From CAYXDO01 sp964463485 (GTDB taxonomy: Bacteria > Myxococcota > Kuafuiibacteriia > Kuafuiibacteriales > Kuafuiibacteriaceae): 31,849 nucleotides of DNA. The DNA is taken from assembly GCA_964463485.1 (NCBI GenBank), contig CAYXDO010000134.1:1-31849 (forward strand). Direction: 5' to 3'. The position numbers and the translations under genes were made by a program. The notes beneath the pieces are model-generated. The model ran no database searches. It had not been told where the DNA came from and was given only the letters and a program-made list of their open reading frames with translations. Shown here in pieces: positions 15,786 through 22,984 of this stretch (position 1 is its first letter; each line of letters begins with the position of its first letter).

Positions 15786-17001
15786 CATCCGCCTCTGGTT
15801 CGTAACGCGTTTCGAGCAATCGAAACGAGCCGGAGCTTTCGAGCGATTTGAGCCGCGCTTCGAGCTCGAGAATGCGCTGTTTGCGAGCCGGCATTTCTTC
15901 GAGGAGGCGGGGAATGAGCTCATGTTCGATCTGATGTAGCGCTCGGGAGCGAGCTTCGGTCTTTTGGCCCTGAAGGTCGCGCAGCCTGGTCTGCAGCACG
16001 GCCCGGCGATCGAGAAGCTCTCGGAACGCGGTCCCGCTTCGGTCTCCGAGCAAGTTGGCGCTTCGCGCGAGGAATCTGTCTCGAGTCTCTTCGTCGGAGC
16101 TCACGGACCGCCGGATCTCTTCGACGGTGGCGTTGATGGTTCCGTCGAGCCTTGCGAGCTCATTCGGCGCATTCTCGAGCTCGCGGCGAAGGGAGTCCAT
16201 CGACGCGTCGGGAGGGATCGCTTCGAGAAGCGCGACGTTTCGCGCAAGCGGAACTCGGCGGGCGAGGCATTCCAAGATCGAGGAGGCTTGCTGGCCGATC
16301 GTCGAGTCCGGCTCGGCCTCGGCAAAGCGGCGCGCAGCGATAGCCCACGCAGCAGGGCTGAGCTTCTCGAGCGAGACCGCAAGCTGCTCGCGTCGCGCCC
16401 TGATTTCAAACTCCAGCGCACCGACTTCCTCCAACGTTTCTCCGAGCTCGGGGAAGGGAGCGGCTTCGAGCAATGCTGGATCGGCGAGCTCCGCACGAGC
16501 ACGTGCCAGCTGGCTCTGCCTCTGCTCGAGCGTCTCGCGAGCCCCGCGGAGCTGACTTTGGACGCAGCTGATTTCGAACTCTGAAATGTCGTGCCGAACC
16601 TGGCTCGGGCGAAGGTCGATGAAAAGAGTGTCTCCATTCTGGAGCTCGACGTGGATGCGAGGCGCCATGGACAGCCAAACCTCGGGCGCGCCCGGTTTTG
16701 CTTCAAACGAGAGCCTCGAGCTAGGACCCGTTCCTCGAAGCTCGAACGGAAGGGGCTCCGCGACGGGAGACCAAGCTTCGAGGAGGTGAATGCGTACGAT
16801 CGATTTCAGCTTCGATTCCGGCAGAGGAGGGCTCAAGGAATGAAGCGAGACCTCGACACGCGCGCGCAGAACGGCGGACGACGACCCGCTGACGAGCTCG
16901 ACGGCGGCCGCGCCGGGACCGGCCGTGTGCGTGGAGGAAGCAACCCAAGCCTTGCCGTAGGCAGGCCGCGCGGTTGAACCAACTCGAACCACGCATCGCA
17001 T
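15778..17001 (-). CDS. Coiled-coil protein of unknown function
   Basis: 407 residues. The first ~150 residues are beta-rich (AVLRARVEVSLHSLSPPLPE, SIVRIHLLEAWSPVAE, EVWLSMAPRIHVELQNGDTL). The rest, about 150-390, is almost entirely charged helix with heptad-like hydrophobic spacing: LRGARETLEQRQSQLARARA, LEFEIRARREQLAVSLEKLS, LENAPNELARLDGTINATVE, RKQRILELEARLKSLES. No signal peptide is visible and the start at 17001 is not certain. It lies on the same strand as the kinase gene upstream, but a 177-bp palindromic element occupies the 335-bp gap, so co-transcription is not assured. A scaffold or effector linked to the kinase is possible from position only. Confidence 0.7.
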   Translation of the reverse strand: MRCVVRVGSTARPAYGKAWVASSTHTAGPGAAAVELVSGSSSAVLRARVEVSLHSLSPPLPESKLKSIVRIHLLEAWSPVAEPLPFELRGTGPSSRLSFEAKPGAPEVWLSMAPRIHVELQNGDTLFIDLRPSQVRHDISEFEISCVQSQLRGARETLEQRQSQLARARAELADPALLEAAPFPELGETLEEVGALEFEIRARREQLAVSLEKLSPAAWAIAARRFAEAEPDSTIGQQASSILECLARRVPLARNVALLEAIPPDASMDSLRRELENAPNELARLDGTINATVEEIRRSVSSDEETRDRFLARSANLLGDRSGTAFRELLDRRAVLQTRLRDLQGQKTEARSRALHQIEHELIPRLLEEMPARKQRILELEARLKSLESSGSFRLLETRYEPEADGR

Positions 17002-17081
17002 CTTGCCAGAATGTTCGCCGTTTCGTCGAGCAGACTCCCCCCCTTTCTGTTGAGGCGGGCCAAGGTTGGAGTGCTTGGTGC

Positions 17082-17258
17082 CCTAAGTACACGTCCGTGG
17101 AAGTTCGTGACCACGCTGAAACCACAGAGGATGCGGAGAGAAGACACAGAGGACACAGAGAAGTGCTCATTCCATCATCTGTGTGCTCTGTGGGCTTCGG
17201 CTCTGTGCTCTCTGTGGTTTCTCCCGTGGTCACGAATTTGCGGGGACCTGTACTAAGG
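17082..17258. repeat. 177-bp imperfect palindrome (MITE/REP-like intergenic element)
   Basis: The terminal arms pair over about 34 nt with few mismatches: left 17082-17115 ending CGTGACCACG, right 17225-17258 beginning CGTGGTCACG. Inside, the left half carries ACCACAGAGG, GACACAGAGG and ACACAGAG, and the right half carries the complements CATCTGTGTGCTCTGTGG and GTGCTCTCTGTGGT. The element can fold end to end into one long stem. The 'accacagagg...cacagag' motif recurs in intergenic spacers of many environmental bacteria, from general familiarity rather than a search. It fills the gap between the kinase stop and the coiled-coil gene start, where it would strongly affect a read-through transcript. 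No open frame in it is convincing. Confidence 0.8.
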
Positions 17259-17336
17259 ACTTCGAGACTTTGGTTGCGAACCACCTGCGCCGTCGCCAGC
17301 GAGAGAGTTGGAAATCAACCCGGTCGGCGGAGTTTT

Positions 17337-18716
17337 TCAGGATGTGGAGAGCAGGAACCCCAAAATCGCGGCGGCCAGCAAGCAGGCCGCGAGTATCAGA
17401 GCCGTAATCAGCGCGCGCGGCCCCTCCCGTTTCGGCGGCGAATGTGAAGGCGAGCCTGGATATGCTGCGGCCTGCTCCGATAGCTCCGATGGCGCCGACA
17501 ACGCCGATAGCGCCGATGGCCTCGATCGCGCCGAAGTCTCTTGCCCGAGCTCTTTTGGCTTATCATCGAGTCTCGAGCTCCCGCGAGCGCGCTGGCTTAG
17601 CGTGGAGGGCAGCGAGTCGGGTCTCGTGGAAACTTCGAAGGGCTCGCGCATCTCGATCTTGGGAACACGGTCGGTCGTATCCGCGTCCGTGTGCAGAGCA
17701 GGATCCACGTCCGTGTTCGGATCGTCTTCGAACTTTTCGGTGAATCGGGATGTCGGAGTCACCTCGTGTGTTTCGAAGCGCAGGTCGAAGAGCTGGCCGA
17801 CTGGATGTAACGATCGCGGAGCCGTCGGAGCCTGAGGTTCGAGCCATGCGCTCAAGATCGCCCGACCATCTCGCCCGTCGAGCCCTCGAATACAAGCTGC
17901 AGCGACCTCTCCTGCCGAGGCGAACCGCTGCTCGGGATCGAGCGCAACGCAGCGCTCGATCACCGAACGCACGGCCTCTGGAAGGCCAGGTTCGATCCGG
18001 GCCGACGTTTTGGCAGAGGCGGCCGGGCGCTGGGGATTGCGTACGACCGCCGATCGGCCGGTGCAGAGGAAGTGAAGGACACATCCGAGCGCGAACAAGT
18101 CCGCTCGAGGCCCGACGAGCTCTCCGAGCAGTTGCTCGGGCGCCATGAAATCGAGAGTTCCCTTGGCAATGCCAATTCCCGTTTGCCGATGGCTCGAGAG
18201 CTTCTTGGCAATGCCGAAATCCGTCAGCTTGACATCGCCAGTCCAGGATATCAGCAGGTTCGATGGGCTCAGGTCGCGATGGACCAGCCCCAATCGCTCT
18301 CCAGATCTATCCCGCGCCTGGTGTACGTATTCGAGCGCATGCGCGATCTCTGCGGTTATGAACAAGGCTGCAGTGATCGGGAGTTTGGGCACACCTTGAC
18401 TGACCCGCTCGATCAGCTCCGAAGAGTCCAGGCCCGAAACGAGCTCCATGGCGACGAACAGCTCGTCGTCCATCTGGCCCAGATCGAGGATGGAAACGAG
18501 GTTGTTGTGCTGTAGCTGGGCGAGGAGCCGCGCTTCCTCGATGAACGCCTGCCCGTCGTCGCTGTCGTGGCGCGCCCGAACTTTTTTGATCGCAACTCGT
18601 CTTGCGAATCCCAGCTCCCCACACATCTCTGCTTCGTATACATCGGCGATGCCCCCAGACTTGACGAGGCGACCGAGGCGATAGCGACGGCCGGCCATGG
18701 TTTGGCAATCTAACAT
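17337..18716 (-). CDS. Hanks-type Ser/Thr protein kinase, C-terminal membrane anchor
   Basis: 459 residues from the ATG at 18716, which has GAGGG 8 nt upstream; a second ATG at 18698 also works. The kinase domain runs about 11-275. It has a Gly-rich loop KSGGIADVY (19-27), VAIKKV with the ATP-binding Lys44, FIEEARLL with the helix-C Glu, VHRDLSPSN (145-153) with catalytic Asp148, LTDFGIAK (164-171) and MAPEQ (191-195). All catalytic residues are present, so it should be active. About 160 residues of low-complexity Ser/Pro/Glu linker follow (a repeated ALSALSAPSELSE section). One hydrophobic segment, ALITALILAACLLAAAILGF, sits at the very C-terminus with only four residues after it. The kinase is thus cytoplasmic and tail-anchored, with no external sensor domain. 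It is divergent from the FHA activator at 18757. Confidence 0.95.
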   Translation of the reverse strand: MLDCQTMAGRRYRLGRLVKSGGIADVYEAEMCGELGFARRVAIKKVRARHDSDDGQAFIEEARLLAQLQHNNLVSILDLGQMDDELFVAMELVSGLDSSELIERVSQGVPKLPITAALFITAEIAHALEYVHQARDRSGERLGLVHRDLSPSNLLISWTGDVKLTDFGIAKKLSSHRQTGIGIAKGTLDFMAPEQLLGELVGPRADLFALGCVLHFLCTGRSAVVRNPQRPAASAKTSARIEPGLPEAVRSVIERCVALDPEQRFASAGEVAAACIRGLDGRDGRAILSAWLEPQAPTAPRSLHPVGQLFDLRFETHEVTPTSRFTEKFEDDPNTDVDPALHTDADTTDRVPKIEMREPFEVSTRPDSLPSTLSQRARGSSRLDDKPKELGQETSARSRPSALSALSAPSELSEQAAAYPGSPSHSPPKREGPRALITALILAACLLAAAILGFLLSTS

Positions 18717-18756
18717 CGGCTCGACCCTCGAGGACCGGTTTTGGTAGCGTGGTATC
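18717..18756. promoter_or_regulatory. Divergent start region between kinase and FHA activator
   Basis: Only 40 bp separate the kinase ATG (18716, minus) from the activator GTG (18757, plus). The promoters must therefore overlap each other's 5' coding regions, or sit largely inside them. If the activator starts at the ATG at 18790 the gap is 73 bp. No standard -35/-10 pair or GG-N10-GC sigma-54 element is evident. The minus-strand GAGGG (18725-18729) is the probable ribosome binding site of the kinase. The arrangement suggests joint control of the two genes. Confidence 0.5.
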
Positions 18757-20070
18757 GTGCAAGGGACCGTTTCGCACCGCACGCAGGGCATGCCTCTTCG
18801 GGCGCTCTCGGTAGAAGTCGTCGATGGCCCCGATGTCGGGGTACGAATTTCGGTCCGCGGAGATACGCTCACGGGCGGGACCGCGCCGGGAAACGACCTG
18901 CGATTGACCGATCCGACGGTCTCACGTTTTCACTTCGAGCTTCGAAATCTCGGAGATCGCATAGAGGTCAGGGACCTCGCATCGACCAATGGGATGTGGG
19001 TGGGCGGCCTCGAGTTGATGCACGGATTCATGAGCCCTGGGGCGATTCTTGCGATCGGCAAGACTCGGGTTCGTATCGACGATGCCGGTCAAGTGGAAGC
19101 CGAGCTTCTGGACGGCGACCGAATGGGAGACCTCCGAGGTCGTTCACCGGCGATGCGCAGACTCATGGCGACGATCGCAAAGATCGCGGCCTCCGATGTG
19201 TCCGCCCTCCTCCTGGGCGAAACCGGCGTGGGCAAAGAAGTTGTGGCGCGCGCGATCCATGCCGCGAGCCCGCGAGCCCAAGGTCCTTTTGAAACCGTGG
19301 ATTGCGGAGCCATCGCGCCGGCGTTGGTCGCTAGCGAGCTGTTCGGACACGAGCGCGGGGCATTCACGGGCGCCGACGAACGACGGATCGGCGCGTTCGA
19401 ACGCGCTCATGGCGGGACGCTGTTTCTCGATGAGGTCGGTGAGTTGCCGGCCAGCCTGCAACCTGCCTTGCTCGGAGCCCTCGAACGACGGAGCTTTAGG
19501 AGAGTCGGAGGGAGTGAACGTATCGACGTCAACGTCCGAGTCGTGAGCGCGACGCTGCGCGAGCTTCGCTCCGACGTCAATCGAGATGCCTTCCGCCCCG
19601 ATCTGTTCTATCGCCTCGCCGTCGTCACGCTCTCCGTCCCACCGCTTCGAGAACGTAAGAATGACATCCCGCTCTTGATCGAACACTTCTTGCGGCGGCT
19701 GGGACATTCCGGGGCCGTCGAAGAGCTCTTTCCAGGAGTTGCGCTCCAACAGCTCCTCGAGCACCGGTGGCCGGGTAATGTGCGTGAGTTGCGCAATTTC
19801 GTGGAGGCCACTGTGGCGATGGGAGAGTCTCCCCCGCTCCAGGTAAGAACCCCACGAGACTCCAATTCGACAAAGTACCCGGTAGAGGAGGCTTCCGCGA
19901 CGATCTTGCCGTTCAAGGACGCCCGACAGGATGCGCTCAGCGACTTCGAGGAGAACTATCTGCGCGTCCTCATGGCTCGCTGCGAAGGCAACATCTCGAG
20001 CGCGTCGCGAATGGCCGGCGTAAATCGATCGTATTTGCAGGAAATGTTGCGAAAATACGGCCTTCGTTGA
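18757..20070 (+). CDS. FHA-domain sigma-54-dependent transcriptional activator
   Basis: 437 residues from a GTG; ATG 18790 (11 residues later) is an equally plausible start. An FHA phosphothreonine-binding domain spans about 35-105: APGNDLRLTDPTVSRFHFEL and ASTNGMWVGG carry the conserved S-R-H and N-G residues. An AAA+ sigma-54 domain spans about 128-355. It has Walker A GETGVGKE (154-161), the sigma-54 contact loop GAFTGA (201-206), Walker B TLFLDEVGE (221-229), the arginine-finger region DLFYRLAVVTLSVPPLRER, and WPGNVREL (338-345). A Fis-type helix-turn-helix closes it (NISSASRMAGVNRSYLQEML, 412-431). It should activate RNA polymerase-sigma-54 promoters upon binding a phosphorylated partner. 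FHA activators of this kind are numerous in myxobacteria. The divergent kinase is the obvious candidate partner. Confidence 0.95.
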   Translation: MQGTVSHRTQGMPLRALSVEVVDGPDVGVRISVRGDTLTGGTAPGNDLRLTDPTVSRFHFELRNLGDRIEVRDLASTNGMWVGGLELMHGFMSPGAILAIGKTRVRIDDAGQVEAELLDGDRMGDLRGRSPAMRRLMATIAKIAASDVSALLLGETGVGKEVVARAIHAASPRAQGPFETVDCGAIAPALVASELFGHERGAFTGADERRIGAFERAHGGTLFLDEVGELPASLQPALLGALERRSFRRVGGSERIDVNVRVVSATLRELRSDVNRDAFRPDLFYRLAVVTLSVPPLRERKNDIPLLIEHFLRRLGHSGAVEELFPGVALQQLLEHRWPGNVRELRNFVEATVAMGESPPLQVRTPRDSNSTKYPVEEASATILPFKDARQDALSDFEENYLRVLMARCEGNISSASRMAGVNRSYLQEMLRKYGLR

Positions 20071-20208
20071 ACCACGTTTCCATCGCAGCGGAGCCTCGAT
20101 TTCGGAGAGACTATGGGCGACAGCGAGGTCGAGATTTTCGCAACCTCCCGCGAGTTTTTTGTCGCGATCTCCCCGGCCCACAAAGGCACAAGATGATATC
20201 CTCCCCGC

Positions 20209-22752
20209 GTGGTTCGCTCGGCGGGTCTGCGTACGCGTTTTTCGATCGCCGGTCTGGCAGTGATCGGTTGCCATTGCGCAGACTCGATCGATCGCATCGC
20301 TTCACCAACCGAAGCCGATCGCGTGATCCTGATTCAGCTCGATTCCAGTCGAAACGCCAGATCCTCTCGTATCGTCGACCCTCGAGAGTCGTTGCGGCTC
20401 GACTTGGAAATCGGCGAAAGCTTGGTGGTCGTTCCGCTGTACGCCACCGACTTCGTCGACGAGCGTGGCGATTCGATCTCCGTTGAGGCTCTCACGCTTC
20501 TCGCCATCGGCCCTCGGAGCGCGCCTGGGTGCAACCGCTGCCCGGCGCACCTCCAGAGCCGACCCGCACCCTGGATCGAAGGAGCCTCCTGCGCTCTGCC
20601 TCGATTCCTCGAGCTCGAATTTTGGACGATGACCGACTCGGGGCTCGAGCGCAAAGCCATCGATGATCGAGCTCGACAAACCGTGTGGGAACAACAACTG
20701 CAATTTCCGGGTGCGTGCGCAGTGCCGATCACTGATCTCGAAGGAGGCGACGAGCTTCGGTTCGAAGCGATCTGGCCTCGAGGCCCCTTGCCTCAAACCT
20801 CATGGATCGGCATGGATGGTACGGTGGCAGTGGCGACCTTCGATTCCATAGGTTTCTTCGACGGTTCCGATCCGCGATGGTACGACATTCCCATCGGCCG
20901 GATCATGGGTACCGGCAGTTCGACTTTTGGGTCGGTCTTGCTCACCATGGATGCGGTTGGGGAGAGCAAGATATCGCTGATCGACTCGGCTGGTCGAGTT
21001 CAGCCATTGGAGCTCGAGTCTGCAGATTGGCGACCAACTTCTATCGTGTCATCGAACGATGCGACTCGGATCTACATCGTTGGCGAAAAAGAGGCGGATC
21101 CGGATGCCCCGGTTTTGTACGTCTGCACCATAGAGGGATCGAGGCTGCTTTGTCAGTTGGCAACACCGCCGGGATTCATGTACACGGACACTCCGTCGTA
21201 TTTCAGCGAGCTGGACCAGAACGTGCTCTTCGCTGCCGAGCCGCTGGAAGATCGCACGATCGCGATTGGGAAAGTGGACTCTCCGGATACCTGGAGCTGG
21301 GGTACGATTCCTGGTGAGGACTTCTACATCAAAGCATCAACGGCGGTCGGTAACCGCGTCTTCATCTGTTTGGTGAATGAATCCGGTGCCAACGCAGAAC
21401 AAGACCACAGTGAGATCTGGTCGATGCAGGTCGCTCCATCGGACTTCGGAGTCGGGGGTGAATGGGTACCTCCGGTCCGGCGCATAGGGCAGTATGCAGA
21501 CTCCTGCTCGAGCTTCGGACACCCGTTGGGTTCATCCGATCGGATATGGGTGTTTCTGAGGTCCGGCAAGTTTCAAGAGATGGACTTCGATGGTCGAGTG
21601 ACCAGATCTGCAGAAAGCGCTGAGCTCTTCGGGCTCGATGTGCCGATCGGCGAGTTCTTTCAGCGAGGGAGGTGGGGAATCGGAATCAGCAGAGGTTACG
21701 GCCTCTCGCTGATCGATCTGCTGAAAAACCAAGGAGAGCTGGTCTTTGGGCCTCCGGAGCCGCGAGGTTGGATAGGCGCCATCGTGACCCTGGGCGATCA
21801 CTTCTTCGCCTTTGGCTCGGGCAGCCGTGTCGATCGAGTGAGCCTAGACGGTTCGATCGAACGAATCGAGGTCCCCGGGCTGACCGGTCAGGTGACTGCG
21901 GCGGCGGTCGAGGCCAGAGGAACCGTTCTGGTCGCCACGTTCTCTTCCGGTGCATCGTCGATCTCGAGAGTCGATCTCGAGTCGCGCCAGATCGTGGAGA
22001 CGCTCGAGCTGTCCAAGCCTCACTCGGATCGATTGATACTATCCGGCACAGAGATCTGGCCTGGGGCATCACTGTGGCTGTCGCGAAGTCTGGAACCCAT
22101 CTTCTTCGACTCGTCCGGAGCTCACGTGGTCGAGATCGAGTGGGATGATCCTTCGACGCCGGAGGTCGAAGGTCCAATCACAGCCGAACACTGCAGCCCT
22201 CCGGAATTTTTCGAGAGTATCGAGAGCAGCATCACTCAGCCTAGCCTGATGGATGTGGATGCTGCACACGGAATTGCTTGGGCCGCGGGCTGCCAACAAA
22301 CAGTGGTTCGGTTCACCCGCTCGGCGGATGGGCTGGTGGGCCAGCGCGTGGCCCTCGTTCACCCATCCTCAGTCAGCAGACAGAACCTGAGTGCGATGCG
22401 TGTTTTCGGACCAGACCATTTCGTTTCCGCAACCAGAGGCGTCGGAGAGTACGAAGCATCCGGTCTCGTGTTCGAGGTCCGCCCGACGTCCGACGGTCTG
22501 GAAGCACGTGTACCGCCCAATCTCCAGGCTCCCGTACCATCCTATGAGTTGACGGCCCATCAACAAGCCGTCGCGTTGGTGGGGGGGCCGAAAGACTTGA
22601 GGACGGTGTTCGAAAGGAAGATCCAGACGTTGGATTCGACTTTGGCAGCTTTTCTCCTCGACGCGACGCGAGCGAGCGCGGCGGCGCAACATCAATCCGG
22701 AACCCTCCTGGTGGGAGCCGATGGTGGCTGGCTGATCATCGGTCGACCGTAA
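20209..22752 (+). CDS. Large lipoprotein, propeller-like, unknown function
   Basis: 847 residues from a GTG at 20209. Signal peptide with lipobox VIGC (Cys21). Residues 30-180 form an N-terminal domain with paired cysteines (PGCNRCPAH, GASCALPRF, FPGACAVP). From about 190 onward come repeated blade-like units of 40-60 residues with 'D..G.v' turns: SWIGMDGTVAVATFDSIGFF, SKISLIDSAGRVQPLELES, KFQEMDFDGRVTRS, HFFAFGSGSRVDRVSLDGSI, SISRVDLESRQIVETLEL. This fits a beta-propeller. No enzyme motif is seen. It follows the FHA activator on the same strand after 138 bp. It resembles in plan the lipoprotein at 27271-28620 (lipobox, Cys-containing N-domain, propeller), which may be a distant relative. Confidence 0.8.
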   Translation: MVRSAGLRTRFSIAGLAVIGCHCADSIDRIASPTEADRVILIQLDSSRNARSSRIVDPRESLRLDLEIGESLVVVPLYATDFVDERGDSISVEALTLLAIGPRSAPGCNRCPAHLQSRPAPWIEGASCALPRFLELEFWTMTDSGLERKAIDDRARQTVWEQQLQFPGACAVPITDLEGGDELRFEAIWPRGPLPQTSWIGMDGTVAVATFDSIGFFDGSDPRWYDIPIGRIMGTGSSTFGSVLLTMDAVGESKISLIDSAGRVQPLELESADWRPTSIVSSNDATRIYIVGEKEADPDAPVLYVCTIEGSRLLCQLATPPGFMYTDTPSYFSELDQNVLFAAEPLEDRTIAIGKVDSPDTWSWGTIPGEDFYIKASTAVGNRVFICLVNESGANAEQDHSEIWSMQVAPSDFGVGGEWVPPVRRIGQYADSCSSFGHPLGSSDRIWVFLRSGKFQEMDFDGRVTRSAESAELFGLDVPIGEFFQRGRWGIGISRGYGLSLIDLLKNQGELVFGPPEPRGWIGAIVTLGDHFFAFGSGSRVDRVSLDGSIERIEVPGLTGQVTAAAVEARGTVLVATFSSGASSISRVDLESRQIVETLELSKPHSDRLILSGTEIWPGASLWLSRSLEPIFFDSSGAHVVEIEWDDPSTPEVEGPITAEHCSPPEFFESIESSITQPSLMDVDAAHGIAWAAGCQQTVVRFTRSADGLVGQRVALVHPSSVSRQNLSAMRVFGPDHFVSATRGVGEYEASGLVFEVRPTSDGLEARVPPNLQAPVPSYELTAHQQAVALVGGPKDLRTVFERKIQTLDSTLAAFLLDATRASAAAQHQSGTLLVGADGGWLIIGRP

Positions 22753-22984
22753 GGCACCATGGCGCAATGGCCAGCGCAACGCAGCGTCCTTGCGACGGTG
22801 CGCTCAGGGTTCGTCCGTCTGCCACGGCCGCAAGCGTTTCGAGAGCCTCTCCGTGGCGTATCGACCTGATCGAATCCAAGGCGGCCTGGACCGAAGAATA
22901 TCCGGCCGCGAGGTCCTCGGGTGCTGGAGGGTGGGCGCTGGCCGGACCAGCAGGTACATGTGCTTGATATTGCATATGTTTCAT
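22736..22984 (-). CDS. Doubtful 82-residue ORF between two larger genes
   Basis: The frame starts MKHMQYQAHVPAGPASAHPP and continues with SSVQAALDSIRSIRHGEALE, a plausible helix. It runs antisense through the 230-bp gap between the lipoprotein and the EF-hand protein and overlaps the lipoprotein end by 17 bp. Its ATG overlaps the ATG proposed for the plus-strand gene. If it is real, the EF-hand gene should start later (ATG 23091), giving a divergent pair. No motif, signal peptide or clear ribosome binding site supports it, so it is listed as an alternative reading only. Confidence 0.2.
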   Translation of the reverse strand: MKHMQYQAHVPAGPASAHPPAPEDLAAGYSSVQAALDSIRSIRHGEALETLAAVADGRTLSAPSQGRCVALAIAPWCLTVDR

